This document shows, piece after piece, positions 24,048 through 35,898 of a DNA stretch of 64,000 nucleotides (position 1 is its first letter; each line of letters opens with the position of its first letter). The DNA is from Coniochaeta sp. PMI_546. Its lineage: Eukaryota > Ascomycota > Sordariomycetes > Coniochaetales > Coniochaetaceae. Location: the NCBI GenBank assembly GCA_021432605.1, contig MU271147.1:1178001-1242000 (forward strand). The letters are read 5' to 3'. A program made the position numbers and the translations under genes. The notes beneath the pieces were generated by a model, which saw only the letters and a program-made list of their open reading frames with translations, was not told the DNA's origin and did no database searches.

Positions 24048-26145
24048 ATGGACACACTCGGTGGACAAGATTTAGGAGTCGGCGGCCTCGACTCCCAGCA
24101 GCACGGGAACGAGGCACCGGTCAGCATACCTGCCCAAAGAGGCACGCCTCCAGGAGATCTTGTTGACGCCATCTTCTCCGACGACGTCGAACGGTGCCGG
24201 TAACTCCTCGACGCACACCCAGAACTCCTCAACACTCCACTGCGCCACCGGGCCTATCGCCGAACAAACCGAGAAGACTCGGCCTGGCCTCGCACGGGTT
24301 GGAAACAACGACTACCAATACATAACACCATTGGTTTTCGCATCACTTGTGCCGCGGTTTCGAGAACCACAACTGGACTCTCGCACCATATCGTCGTCGG
24401 GCCTGGCGATTATCGAGCTTCTTGTAGGGCGCGGGGCATCAGTCGAGTCGCGACCAGGATTCGCGTGGTGGCAGGATCTTCTGTTCCACGAAACCTGCCG
24501 CGATTACGACTCGCCCGAAGCCATGGAGCTCTTGGCGCGCGCCGGTGCCGACTATCACACCAAGTTGCTGAACGACTACTACTACTCAGTCCTCCAGGCT
24601 GCCGCCGCTCGTGGTGCAGTGAGAACCGTGGACTTCCTCCTCAACAGGGGAGTCCCCATGCACCACATCCACCGAGAAGACGACAGGTCGCGCTATGGCC
24701 GTCCCCAACGGGACGCCTCTCCATGCAGCCGCTGCGAATGGAAGGTGTGATGCTGTCAGACTTCTCCTGGATTGCGGCGCAGTATCCGACCTGGAGACCC
24801 TAGACTGGCGTGGCCGCACGCCACTGCTATGTGCCTCCAAGGGTCCCTCCTCTGACGAAGTCGGTGCCAAGCGAGGCTCGCAGGAGGAAACAGTTCGCCT
24901 CCTCGTCGACGCCGGAGCGGATCTGACAGCTTTGGACCAGCGGGACCTCGACTGGTGTCCGTACGTCTTTGATGACGAGGCGGTATTTCCGGACACACCT
25001 CTGGGCCATGTCTCGGTCTGGGGCAGCGGCGACTTGGTGAGGTATCTGGCGGACAGGAGAGCCGATATACATCGACGATGCTCATACCTGGATGAGAAGT
25101 CATTTCCGTATGTTGCCGCGGGGGACAACGTGACGCCGCTGCATAGAGCCGCGCTGAATTGGAATGCGGATGCTGTGCAGGCCTTGTTGGACCTCGGCGC
25201 GGACCCGGCCGCCAGCGACGAGTACGGGAGACAGGCCCAGCACTGGGCCGCCATGGGAAAATGTGTGTCAGTAATGGTGGGCTCCGAATAAATTCTCCTT
25301 TTCCTGGGGTGATGTCCTGGATAACCCAGCACAGAAACCTACTCTGTTGACGCGGTTGACTGCAATGGAGTCGACCATATCGCATCTTCTCTGTGCCACC
25401 ACCGATTCGAGGGGAGTCCTAGGCCGGCAAGACGTCTTTGGCCGCACGCCGCTCCATTATGCGGCATACGTGAAGCTGGTCAGTGCCGTTGTGCTGTTCC
25501 TGGAGCGGGGAGGCGGAGGAGGTGTGGACGACGTTGGGCAGGCGGACAACGAGGGACGCACCGTCCTGCACCATCTCGTCGATGCGCCGTACCATCCTAA
25601 AAAATTTGAGCCCGTCGACGGTAACCTCGTGGACGAGCGACTGGGAGTCGCTCTGACCACTTGCATCAGGGACAGGCAAGCCCACGACATCGTCGACCGC
25701 ACCGACCATTCCGGCTTCACGGCGCTTCATACAGCGGCGCATACGGCGTCATGCAACGCCGTGGCATTACTGCTGCGCCTCGGGGCCGACCCCAATGCCC
25801 GCGTGGCCAAGAATAGCGGCGGCGGCGGCGACGACCACAACGACGACGACGATGAGGCCGGTTCGACAGCGCTCCACCTCACGATGCGCTGCCCCGCCTG
25901 GGTGCACCTGGCGACCTACGAGCCGGAAGAGTACGAGCCCTGGAAGAGGCAGGCCGCGCGCGTCAAGGAGCTGCTCCTGGCCGCCGGAGCGGACGAGGGC
26001 ATCTGCCGACAGCCGCGGAAGGACGGCGGGTCAGGTCGAGGCTGCTGTGGACGAGGGGCTGCGTCGACAGCTGGCCGAGCGTCTGGCGCTGCGGGATCAC
26101 TTTGCGGCGGAGTGGGCCAGAAGATGCGCTCTTGAGTCGTCTTGA
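24048..26145 (+). pseudogene. Ankyrin-repeat protein gene, broken
   Basis: Translation in three frames gives one continuous ankyrin-type protein. Frame at 24048 runs to a TAA at 24201-24203 after DDVERCR; the following codons (LLDAHPELLN) continue the ankyrin helix, so the TAA looks like a former CAA. A frameshift lies between 24204 and 24300. An extra C in CCCC at 24703-24706 shifts the frame just before NGTPLHAAAANGRC. A plausible intron is 25271-25334. Another shift near 26025-26040 restores EGLRRQLAERLALRDHFAA. Repeats seen: NGTPLHAAA, NVTPLHRAA, GRTPLHYAA, GFTALHTAA, GSTALHL. Such proteins bind partners. Assembly errors could explain single shifts, but not easily all of them. Confidence 0.7.
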
Positions 26146-26980
26146 CCCCCGCGGATTCGGCCGCGGACGGGCCGATGCTCGTCCTGTCCCGATCCCGGCC
26201 CCTGGTGATAGTGGAGCGTAGCAGAGTCCTTATGCATCTGGGGTAGTATCTGGGGTAGGACGGGGAAGGGGATCGTAGGGGAGGGGAACAAAACGACAAG
26301 GAGATCTTGCAGCTTGTCATCTCATCTTGTAGCAGGACCTGGGCCAGATAGACGTTATCCCAAACATACCAGGTACCCAGGTATAGTTCCCCATCTGAGC
26401 GGGCAGGAGTAGCAATTATTCTAGAGATCTTCCCTGATTAGACAAAGTCAGAATATTGAAGATTCCGTTTTTATTTGACTTCAAAGTGTATTTATGTTTT
26501 TATTATTACGTCTTACGAAAACGAGTTGACGACGAGGCTTACTTCCGTACGTTTTTGGTAACTGAGTTGAGTCTCCAGACACCGACCTTAGCTTGATAGA
26601 TTATCAGGCATCACTTGACCGGTAGCACATCTGCCTCGGGTGATGTGTCTCTCAAGGAAGGAGATATGCCCTTAGTGGGGATTTTACCTACAAACAGAAC
26701 GGGTCAAATGTATCGGTGAATCTTCCCTCGTATTCAGAATTAACGTATCGAACGATCTACCTGCGTCATCCGTTGAAATCTCCCGAGTTCGCTGACTCCC
26801 GTCAAACTCGTCATCTGATCCCATTACCACAGATACCACACTGATAGCATCATCTCCACGAAAATTCCCGTCAATCAGCCTAACACTTGTGCCTCACGGC
26901 GGACATGCTGACCAAAAGAACGCAGGTGGGAACCTCCATCGATAGCGAAACGACCGCAGGATGACCAGCAGGCGACGTAA
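26146..26980. other. Intergenic region, convergent
   Basis: Lies between the ankyrin pseudogene and the 3' end of the helicase gene on the other strand. A TACCTGGGTACCTGG-like palindromic stretch is near 26368-26384. No gene seen. Confidence 0.4.
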
Positions 26981-28947
26981 TCACCAGCCTCCAGTCTCGG
27001 TGGCCTCCTCACCATCGCCGTTGGCCTCGTTATCGCCACCACCCCATCCACCACCCTCGACCTCATCAGCAGCATTGCCCTCCTCCTCAAAGTCGGAGTC
27101 CTCCTCGAACTTCAGGTTGACCGCAGCCTCACCCTCAGGCTTGTACGGCTCCAGGAAGTCAGGAATCTCCTGCTTGGTCTCGAGCAGAGTGCGAGTCAGA
27201 ACCGAGGCGATCGGCTCATCCCGGTCACAGTAGAAGGAACTCGCGGTTCCCTTGTAGCCGATGCGACCAGTACGACCTGGAAGGAAGTTAGAAGGTAATT
27301 CAAGTATCATGTCAAGCCGAACACAAAATGCAACTCACCAATGCGATGCGTGTACTCCTCGATACCTCCGTGGTCAAGGGACGGCAGATCATAGTTGATA
27401 ACATGTCCAACAGACTTGACGTCAATACCACGGGCGGAGACACCGGTCGCAATCATGACCGGGTTTTCTCCCTTCCGGAAAGCACGCATAGCAGCTTCAC
27501 GCTCCTTCTGAGTGCGGTCCGAGTGCATCGAGCAGCAGGGAATGCCCTCGTTGAACAAGTAGTCGTCAAGTTCGTCGGCTGTGCGCTTGTTGTTCACGAA
27601 GATGACGGTGCGGACTGGCTTCATGGACATCAGAAGATCAAGCAGAGCCTTGCGCTTCAACTCGGGCTGAACATAGATGATCTTCTGTGTGATGTTCTCG
27701 TGCGAACTACCAGCACGGCCGACGCGGAAACGAACATGCTCCTCCGAGAGATGCTCCTTGGCGAGGTCGCGGGCGTTCTTGGGAAAGGTTGCCGAGAACA
27801 GCATGTACTTCACGTTGCCTTCCTCCTGCTCTGCAGATTGTTAGCCAAGACTCGACATCATGATGGAAGATGTGATCTCTTGCTTACCACCACCAGAAAG
27901 AATCTTGCTGAACTCATCAGACCAGCTCGTGTCCAACATCTCGTCAGCCTCGTCAATGACCATGTAACGCAGGCGACGAAGGGTGAGCACGTTGGGGCGC
28001 TCGATGAAGTCAATGAGGCGGCCGGGAGAAGCGATCAAGATATCACAACCCTTCGAGAGCTGTCGAATCTGCTCGCCGACAGGACCGCCACCATAGGCAA
28101 CGCAGGGGCGGAGCATGGTGCGATAGCAGAACTTGCGTGCCTCGTTGAAGAGCTGCACCGCGAGCTCGCGGGTTGGGCAGACCACGACAACAAGGGGCTC
28201 AGCGCGAACCTGGGCCTGGAAATTCTCCACAAGAGCAGGGTTGGGGCGCGGAGCGGCAAGCTTCTTCGCCTTACCCATCAGCTTGTTGAGAATCGGAATC
28301 AAGTAGGCAGCTGTCTTGCCAGATCCTGCATACTGTTAGAGAGCGGGAAGCCAAGGTCGGCGGCATGTCTTTCTCACCAGTTTGGGCAATGCCGATCACA
28401 TCGTATCCCAGAGAGATAGCAGGGAGGCAGTACTTCTGGATAGGTGTGGGAACCTCGTAACCACAGAGCTCGACATTACGAAGCATGACGGGATGAAGAC
28501 CAGCATCCGCAAACTTGGCGATGGGTTGGATGCGGACCGGACCCTCCTGGATGAGCTCGATTTCGGCGATCCTGGTCTGCGTCAGACAAAGAGTATAGGC
28601 GAGTCAGCAGTGAGGATAACTTACTTGCTGAAGTCGATACCGTGAGAGACTCGAGTCTCGGGAGCGCCGAACAGCTCGATCTCGAGCTCGGGATACTCGG
28701 GTCCAACATCACCAGTCTCACCATCCCACTCATATATTTTGGCATTGCTCTCCCACTCATGATCAGCATCCCTGCCGTACTCGTCGTACTTGTATGGCGT
28801 AGCCTCAACCCAGCCCTCTGGAGTGGGCTTGGGCTTGTTGGGCTCCGCCGGAGGGGTTGTGGCACCCTCAGTGAGAGCAGCCTTCATGTCCGCGAGGCCC
28901 CACGGCGCACGGATCTTCTCGCCTTGCTCATCAGCGTTGGCAGACAT
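26981..28947 (-). CDS. DEAD-box ATP-dependent RNA helicase, Ded1/DDX3-like
   Basis: Exons on the minus strand: 28947-28625, 28571-28378, 28325-27888, 27830-27339, 27276-26981; 580 residues. All standard motifs appear: Q motif around GYEVPTPIQK, Walker A AQTGSGKT (split by an intron), PTRELAVQ, VIDEADEMLD, FSATFP, ARGIDVKSVGHVINYDLP and HRIGRTGRIG. The N-terminal 110 residues are acidic and Trp-containing rather than RGG-rich, and the C-terminus is acidic with GGGWGGG. The family unwinds RNA in translation initiation, mRNA export or processing. The closest subgroup is Ded1/DDX3/Vasa, but the short non-RGG N-terminus suggests a divergent paralogue rather than canonical Ded1. The ATG at 28947 is the first in frame. 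Confidence 0.9.
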
Positions 28948-28969
28948 CGTGCAATTACTGACGATGGAA

Positions 28970-29133
28970 CTGTGAAGATGAATTTAGTGACGAATTTCGA
29001 TTGAGACGTGTTTCACAGATGAGAAGGAGGAAAGGATTGAGAAAGGTGTGAAATCGAGAGCACAGAAATGATAAAAGGTATGAGACAGAGGATGGAGGAA
29101 GGACCAAGGTGATGATGGATGAGAAAAGCTTAC
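28970..29133 (-). other. Putative 5'-UTR intron of the helicase gene
   Basis: On the minus strand a GTAAGC donor begins at 29133 and a CACAG acceptor ends at 28970, 23 bp before the ATG. The interval and sequence upstream are pyrimidine-rich on the coding strand. Only RNA evidence could confirm it. Confidence 0.4.
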
Positions 29134-30642
29134 CGAGTTTGCCTGTTGTTGAGTTCCAATTCCGCTTCAACCTTGTGATCGAGGTTAGTCGATCTGTACC
29201 TTTTGTGGTGCTTGGAGAGGGCCGTTGGAAAAGGTAGATGAATGAGGGCAGGAGTCTCGAGGAGTGAAAGAGTTGGAGGATTCGAACAAGGACCAGGTGC
29301 GATCCTAGCTTGTCGAAACCGGTATTCACTTGTGCCGAGACAAAAAGTTGGGCAAGAACGAGGAATGCAAAGTGCTACGCTTCAGGAAGGCGCATTGGAG
29401 AGAACGGGAGGAGAGGACAAGGGACGAGAACGAGGGGAGAGAACGAAAGGAGAGTACGAGGGTGAAGAGGGTTTACCTTTGAATCAGAGAGATGAAGAGT
29501 GACGATCATGAGACCCGCTGACGGAGGGCATTTGAAGGGTAAAGAGAAGGAGATGAGGCTTCTTACCTTGAGCAGAAATAAGGTGATGCGGTGCTTGAAT
29601 GCTTCCTGGAAAAGCTTCAACAAATTCTCACGTCTTTCAGACGAGAGGTTGGCCTGGTTGATGTGGGAAAAGAGGTGGAAAGTGGAAGAGGGAGGAGGAA
29701 GGGAAGAAGGGAAAGGGTCTTCAAGGACTTCAGCCCAGAAAGGCAGTAACCAAAGGGCAACAACTCTCAAAGGCTGCGGAGACAGATACTTTCGCAATCA
29801 GTTGACCAGACCACAAAAGGAAATTGTTTCCATGGTCTTCCGGAAGCCTGTGAGGGGATCAATGGACGCCGACAAGGTCAAAGCTTGTGGAATAGTGGCC
29901 GTCGACGTACTCACGCACAACACCAAGAGAACGAGATGCGTGATAGGTCGACAGTCGAGAACCACGACATAATAAAAGGAGAAGGGAGAAGTGCACCAGT
30001 CACTGTGTGAACGATGCAACAGGTTGAGATAATTCGTTTCTTGCTTCTTTCTCAGGGGCATAATTCAGCCTCAGAACAGCTGATGAGTCTGTCGCCCCTG
30101 ACGAGAACCAGGTCGTCGTCGAGGACTTGCTTGTGTGATACGGCCGGTAGAACTGCATAGCGACTTACATCCGTCAAGGAGAAACATCCCTGACTGTTAA
30201 CTGACACCTTTACCAGCAAAGTTTATACTGTAAATATACACTTCAGTTCTGAGCAAGTGCTTTATGAGTCTAGATTCCACACATAGACAACAGACTTGCA
30301 TACAAGTTGAGTGGCAGCCACACAGAGTGTTAGTATATATTGATATCTTCACACGAGGAAACGAACGGCTGACGATGCAATATCTGCTCGAGAGGAGAGA
30401 GCGAGCCCGATACCATATAAGGAATAAGATCACAGGAGGAATAACTTCGTAGAATCTAAAACCTGACACCAAGACTTAAAACATTAAAACTTAGACTATA
30501 GCAGCTGCAACACAGGACGCCTTCGCAATGTAATGTCACGTGCAATGTAGTGTCATGTTATAGCTGCACAACATCGTCGCCAAAGATATTGCCTCAAGCT
30601 TACAGTTTAACATCATGTTAACTGGCAGCTGCCTCGAAGAGC
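29134..30642. other. Intergenic region, upstream leader/promoter of helicase and 3' side of ipi1
   Basis: Strongly purine-rich on the + strand (29230-29720), hence CT-rich on the helicase sense strand, typical of promoters and leaders of highly expressed fungal genes. ORFs here are low-complexity. No other gene seen. Confidence 0.4.
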
Positions 30643-31784
30643 TCACTGCTCCGGGTCGCCCTTGTAATCACCCATACCCTCTTTAAGGGCCTGGTCCAGC
30701 ACAGCAGCAGCTCGGCCGACGGCACCACCTTCTTTCTTCGCCTCCTCCAGCCCTCTTGTGATAGCCTTGTTCCACCTTGCATGGAACACCCTCTGCCTAG
30801 ACTCTCTATCCGGGTACATCTCGCCCTCCTCGTCCCGGGCCGGCCCAAAGAGATTGAGATAGGCAAACGGGTTTGGGCGTCTGGGCATCCGGTATAGGTT
30901 ATCCCAGAAAGCCTGTGGGTCGTAGGCCACTTGGTTGTCTGGCTTGAAGCCCGCCTGTAAAAAGCGAGCCAGTACCTGGATCTGGCGAGCTTGAGCGTTT
31001 CCTCCCTTGGTGGCGCCCAGTGTAGCCTTGGATGCTGTTGTCCAGCCTTTGCTTCCGGTGGCATTCCCGATGCTAGGATTCCACCCAAGCATGGCGCTGA
31101 AGCTGTTCAATGTCTTCATCCAGCCTCCGGGGCAGGATACGACCTCATCACCGGCAACGTCGAGGAGCCATTCCAAAACGTTGAGAGTATCCGTCCGGAT
31201 CTCGGGTGACAAATGGGTCATGCCGGCCCGGACATACATAAGCGCCTTCTCCACATCAGGGCTTACTTCGGCGGGGGGGAGTGCGCGGAAGAGCTTGAGT
31301 AGCTGGCCGCGAACAGAGGTATAACTATCCGAGATCAGGGGCAACAGCTTGGTCAGGACAGCCGAGGTGCCGACCGGATTGTTGGGGGGCCTTGCTGATA
31401 GTTGACTGGTGAGATATGCAAGCGCATCTTTGCGCTGCGTGTCTGATCTCGAGGATGATGCCAGGGAGAGGTTGTGCTTGAACTGCTCCACCCGGTCTGG
31501 GGCAGTTTCTGATAGAGATTGCTGGTTGACCACAATAGCTGTTCATAGATGTCAGCCAAAGTCCACACATTGGCGGCTGAGAATGTCTCACCCTTGGACT
31601 TGAAGCTTGTGTCGGTAAAGTTGGAAGCTTGAGGCTTCCCCTTGCCAACCCTTAACTTTGCTTTCTGCAAGCAACCTATCTGTCAGTCACATCGAGTCCA
31701 AGCCAAACAGCATATATCACTGTCGGAAATGCATACCTTAAAGTCCTTCGCCTTCTCGTTCTTTTTCCTATTACTGGATCCCAT
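30643..31784 (-). CDS. ipi1: Pre-rRNA-processing protein Ipi1 (Rix1 complex)
   Basis: Exons 31784-31737, 31664-31592 and 31538-30643 give 338 residues, the usual size for fungal Ipi1. The N-terminus MGSSNRKKNEKAKDFK is basic; the conserved region KLRVGKGKPQASNFTDTSFK is typical of the Ipi1/TEX10 family. A HEAT-like helical stretch follows, including RKDALAYLTSQL and SVRGQLLKLFRALPP. Ipi1 acts with Rix1/Ipi2 and Ipi3 in the nucleus, in removal of ITS2 from 27S pre-rRNA and maturation of the pre-60S particle with the Rea1 ATPase. Its first exon is only 48 nt, as in relatives. Confidence 0.9.
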
Positions 31785-32346
31785 TTTGATTTGAGTGCAG
31801 AGGCTGCCATTGGCTACCTGTCTTCTCTCATTACATGTCTTTTGAGTCGCGGCAGCCAACTGCCCTGGAAAATCTCAAAAGCCAAAACTGTACTGTGGTA
31901 GCGCCTTTCCGAGTCTAGGCTGAGCACGGGCCACAGTCGTAGAATGGACCTTTCTGTGTTATGCAGCACTGTGTAATCCGTACATACCTTAGTAATCAGG
32001 CATATAACGCTAGTCCCGATTCAGGTAGCTCAGAATCAGGAATTCGCGGACCCCACAATTACGTCTTCGTAGCAAATCATCAGACAAGCCCCTGACGAAA
32101 GTGACGCCGTTCCCCGTGATTGGTGATTGGAGAGCATCCCACCTCACTTCCGAACCAGCCGACGTAACAACTTACTAAAGGCGCACCCAACACTCCTTCA
32201 ACTTCCCCCACACTTCCATCCGTCAAGCAAACAAACACAACATACGACATCTCGTTCCCTGACTTTTCTTTTCTACTACACCATATCGATCTGTCTTCAA
32301 CCCAAATCTGAATCAGCGTTTCTTCCACACGACATACATTTCCAGC
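31785..32346. other. Divergent promoter region between ipi1 and the PPxY membrane protein
   Basis: 562 bp separate the two start codons. The side facing 32347 is pyrimidine-rich. No small gene recognised. Confidence 0.45.
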
Positions 32347-33528
32347 ATGTTGCTGAAACCACTGACGCTCGCCGCGGCTGGCCTGGCGGCGGCCACACAG
32401 GCCTTCCTACTACCTCCCGACATCTCCCAGTCCGACGTCGATACCGTCAGTTCTCTTCCCCACGTCGAGGCTCTCAGTATCCCTGAGCACATCAACCTCA
32501 ACCTGTCTTGCCCGGGATGCCTCTTGCAGACCAAGGGCAGGCATCATGGTGTCGGCGCCGAAACATCACCCGCTAGGCGCAGCCATCTTGAGCTCGCCTT
32601 CTCCATCGATCATAGCGAGAGCCCTGACAGGCTCCTTGTCAACGGATACCCTCTCTTCCCGAAAGCCAACCCCTTCCTCGACTCGCTGAAGGCGGCCGTG
32701 GTACCAGATAACTGTGTACGGACAGCAATAAAAGAACTTCGAGGTCACCGACGGCGTCCTCAACCACAGCAAGAGCTAGGCTATCAGCTGTCTGTCGGCC
32801 AACGGGCGACAAACCCCGAAGATGGCCTAGCCCTCTACGCCCTCGACCTCCAGATAATCGAAGTTGGAGATGCCTTCGTGGACGGAATCCCGAACGTGCA
32901 CATCACGCTGGTGAAGGACATCGCAACCGGAGCTCTAGCCATCGGCAGTGTCGAGACCACCGAATCCACCACTGCCATCGCCACACCCATGGACAAGCAA
33001 GCAGAGTGTTCCACGTTCATGTGCAAGTGGCTGGCCATCATGAAGGACAACATGGCGAAGATGAAGGGCAAGCCCTGCCACGGCAAGATGCGCGGTGGCG
33101 CCAAAGGCCCGCGTCCTCACCACGAGCACCACCATCACCACAAGGGCCGTCCAAATAAGATGGAGGGCGATGCCCGCCACCATAGCTGGGGTCAGCTGTT
33201 TAAGAACATTGCTCACCACATCCTCCTCCCCGTCGCCGTCGGCATCGTCGCGGGTGTTAGCGTCAGCTTGATCGGAATGATGGTCGGAACCCTGATTGTC
33301 TCCGTCTGGCGGCTCTTCTTCCGTCGTCCGAGCCACCGCCGTCGGTCTCACTCCCGCTCGCACTCCCACTCCCACCACAAGGCTCCGAAGACAGAGGTCG
33401 CTGCCGCGGAGGCAGAGGAGAAGTCAGGTCTCATTGAGCACCAGGACCCACCCCCATCTTATGACGAGGAGGCTGTCCCAACACCACCATCGTACGAGGA
33501 GGAAGTTACCCCGAAGACCAACGTCTAA
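32347..33528 (+). CDS. Signal-peptide, single-span membrane protein with His-rich loop and PPxY tail
   Basis: Single ORF of 393 residues. Residues 1-19 are a signal peptide. The lumenal or outer part contains LNLSCPGCLL and resembles a fungus-wide family of hypothetical proteins (my recollection: DUF7728). A His-rich stretch precedes one hydrophobic helix (about 296-320, LLPVAVGIVAGVSVSLIGMM). After it come SRSHSHSHH and two PPSY motifs, which in other proteins bind WW domains of Rsp5/Nedd4 ubiquitin ligases; this implies ubiquitin-dependent sorting. The segment coded by 32701-32775 looks frame-shifted: the alternative frame reads NFEVTDGVLNHSKS, more natural than the Arg/Gln-rich annotated reading. 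The gene may therefore carry two compensating changes or a very short intron plus a one-base deletion. Confidence 0.75.
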   Translation: MLLKPLTLAAAGLAAATQAFLLPPDISQSDVDTVSSLPHVEALSIPEHINLNLSCPGCLLQTKGRHHGVGAETSPARRSHLELAFSIDHSESPDRLLVNGYPLFPKANPFLDSLKAAVVPDNCVRTAIKELRGHRRRPQPQQELGYQLSVGQRATNPEDGLALYALDLQIIEVGDAFVDGIPNVHITLVKDIATGALAIGSVETTESTTAIATPMDKQAECSTFMCKWLAIMKDNMAKMKGKPCHGKMRGGAKGPRPHHEHHHHHKGRPNKMEGDARHHSWGQLFKNIAHHILLPVAVGIVAGVSVSLIGMMVGTLIVSVWRLFFRRPSHRRRSHSRSHSHSHHKAPKTEVAAAEAEEKSGLIEHQDPPPSYDEEAVPTPPSYEEEVTPKTNV

Positions 33529-34305
33529 ACAGTGCCTCACATATCACATGTATACCTACTGATACGGACAAAACTTGGCGAGACCAAGTTGCAGAGAAGG
33601 AAGCAGGGATTCCGGAATCAAAGAAACAGCCAAAATTTCCAACACACCAAACCAAGTGGGCGTTGATCGGACAGGGGCCGGGCGTGATTTTCTACGAAGA
33701 TGGGGATGGACATGACGAATGCCGGCATTTGGTGGGCGAATGAACGTCCGATACACACTCCTTTGCTGTCTTCCTGTTGGTCTTGGTTTTCTCTTTGCGG
33801 TCCATATCTACTAGCACAATACCCACGTTCCTTAGGCTTTAGCATTACAATCGATACCCTGTCAGCTTGCGATCTACTTGTCGTACTCGTGAAGTGTTGA
33901 TTATGCCGTGATCTGCTGTTTGGCTCGACTGAATGGTTAACCAGCGAGAAGGTGTTACGACTCATCATGACACCTTGATATCCACTGGTAAACGGTGAAG
34001 ATGCAGTAGACCTCGGTGTGTAGATGTGTCTATCATATATGTTCCCTCTGGATGTTAGACTACCTTAGTGTGGTTCCTTATCACATTCTTTTGGGGGGCC
34101 AGTCCGACGCCGCCCTAGCAATGATCAGAATCGACGACCAGACGCAATCCTTCATACAGATGTAGAGCACCATATACTCGTCCATTCTCGGTGACCATCA
34201 CCTACAGACATCCAGACCTCGGCAGGTATGCTTTTCCCTTGAACGCCTTGACTATGCTACATCGTTCAAACTCGGACATGGTCCAAACCTTCCAATGCAT
34301 GACCC
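33529..34305. other. Convergent intergenic region
   Basis: Lies between the 3' ends of two genes; no coding exon recognised. Confidence 0.4.
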
Positions 34306-35898
34306 TCACCCCAAGAAATTCCTCAAATTCCCCCCGATGTTCTTCAGATCAAGCAGAAAAGTATCATGCCCAAACATGCTCTGCTCCTCACTCAGCTCAT
34401 GGTACGCCACATTCCTATTCCCACCCGCCTTCAGCGACTCGGCAATCTCCCTCTGCTGCCACGCCGGGAACAGGATATCGCTCGCCACCCCCATGACCAG
34501 CGCCGGGTGATCCCACAGCGGCGCCAGACCCTGAATCAGGTCCTCCGGCGGCCTCGACCCCTGCGGCGCGGGCTCCAGCGCGCTGCCAGCAGTGGCCTCA
34601 TCCCCCACAGAAGACCCGGGCTGCTCCTCGTACGGCGTCTCCGGCAGCGTCAGGCTGCACGATGCGTCGGCAAGCGACTGCTGCTCACCAGAGGCGAGAC
34701 TCCTCTCCCTCTCCGCCCGCCTCGCCGCAGCCGCCCGCCTCGCCTCGATCCCCAGGTCGAACAAATCCATCGCCTTGCTCACATACAGCAGACTGTTCGG
34801 ATCATACGTCAGACAAAACTTCTCCCCCGCATGGTCGAGATAAGTCTCGATCAAGAAATCCGGGCACAGCGCCGGCGGCTTGGTGGGGTCCGCCCTCCGC
34901 CGCGCGAACCTCTGCTCCCACTCCGGGCCCGACCGGTACGTGACCGTGGCAATCTCCCTCGCGAGCTTCATCCCCGCGTGCGGCGGCACCCGGCCGTAAT
35001 AGAACCCCCTGTTCCAGTTGGGATCCATCATCAGCACCTGTCTCTGGGTATGCCGCATGGCGATGCTGTAAGGGTGACTCCTCGCACACCCGGAAATGGA
35101 CACGATCCTCCCCACCCGGTCGGGGAACAGCACCCCGGAGGCCAGGGACAGCATCCCGCCCATGCTGCTGCCGACGCTGGCGTACAGCTTCCCGATTCCC
35201 AGGCCGTCGAGCAGCCGGAACTGGGCGCGGACCATGTCCTCCACGGTCAGGATCGGGAAGCGGGTGGCGTAGATCTGCCCGTCGGCCGGGTCGAGGCTCG
35301 AGGGGCCCGTGGACCCGTAGCACCCGCCTATGACGTTTGTGCAGATCACGAAGTACTTGTTTGTGTCGAGTGCCTTGCCGGGGCCGATGAACTTCTCCCA
35401 CCAGCCCGGGGCGGGGTTGGAGTCGGTCGAGTGAGCGTGCGAGGAGGCGGACAGGCCCGTGTGCAGGAGGATGGCGTTGGTTCTGGTGGCGTTCAGCTCG
35501 CCCCAGGTCTCGTAGGCTATGTCGAAGGACCGCAGGACGCCGCCCCAGTCGAGGAGTAGGGGGTCGGAGCAGTGGTATTTGAGCGTTGCGCCGACGGTGT
35601 AGGAGGGTTCGGGCCCGGAGTCGTCGGAGCGGGTGCGCGAGGTGGCTTCGAGTTTGGCCGAGCGGGTTTCCAGGGCGTCGAGGCAGGGGAAGGCTAGAGC
35701 GGGGTTGGAGGCGCCACTGCGAAGGTGGGAGCAGGTGGTGAAGGGTCTGGAGACGGCATGGCTGCGGCAGCTGAGCTGAGGTCGGGATGGCGAGCTGGTT
35801 GTGGTGAGGATGGAGGCCGATGGGCGGGTTCTGGGTGCTTGTGATACTGTGGCTGGCAGTTGGCGCAAACCAGTCAATGCGGACCTCTGGAGTTTCAT
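34306..35898 (-). CDS. cys2: Mitochondrial serine O-acetyltransferase-like protein (Cys2/MetX-fold)
   Basis: Intronless, 530 residues; the first ATG is at 35898. Residues 1-60 are Arg/Ser-rich and suit a mitochondrial targeting signal. The alpha/beta-hydrolase acyltransferase signature is clear: [20 protein letters not shown], the nucleophile elbow GSSMGG (Ser about 245), VASDILFP (catalytic Asp) and GHDTFLL (catalytic His). [20 protein letters not shown] fits fungal mitochondrial Cys2-type enzymes, which acetylate serine for cysteine synthesis, better than cytosolic Met2 homoserine acetyltransferases. An Ala/Glu-rich insertion follows MDLFDLGIE. Homoserine as substrate remains possible, since both activities share the fold. 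Confidence 0.85.
   Translation of the reverse strand: MKLQRSALTGLRQLPATVSQAPRTRPSASILTTTSSPSRPQLSCRSHAVSRPFTTCSHLRSGASNPALAFPCLDALETRSAKLEATSRTRSDDSGPEPSYTVGATLKYHCSDPLLLDWGGVLRSFDIAYETWGELNATRTNAILLHTGLSASSHAHSTDSNPAPGWWEKFIGPGKALDTNKYFVICTNVIGGCYGSTGPSSLDPADGQIYATRFPILTVEDMVRAQFRLLDGLGIGKLYASVGSSMGGMLSLASGVLFPDRVGRIVSISGCARSHPYSIAMRHTQRQVLMMDPNWNRGFYYGRVPPHAGMKLAREIATVTYRSGPEWEQRFARRRADPTKPPALCPDFLIETYLDHAGEKFCLTYDPNSLLYVSKAMDLFDLGIEARRAAAARRAERERSLASGEQQSLADASCSLTLPETPYEEQPGSSVGDEATAGSALEPAPQGSRPPEDLIQGLAPLWDHPALVMGVASDILFPAWQQREIAESLKAGGNRNVAYHELSEEQSMFGHDTFLLDLKNIGGNLRNFLG

Noticed and set aside
34366-35559. 397-codon + strand ORF opposite the Cys2-like gene
   Set aside because: Arg/Pro-rich shadow with no domain; the minus strand has the catalytic motifs.
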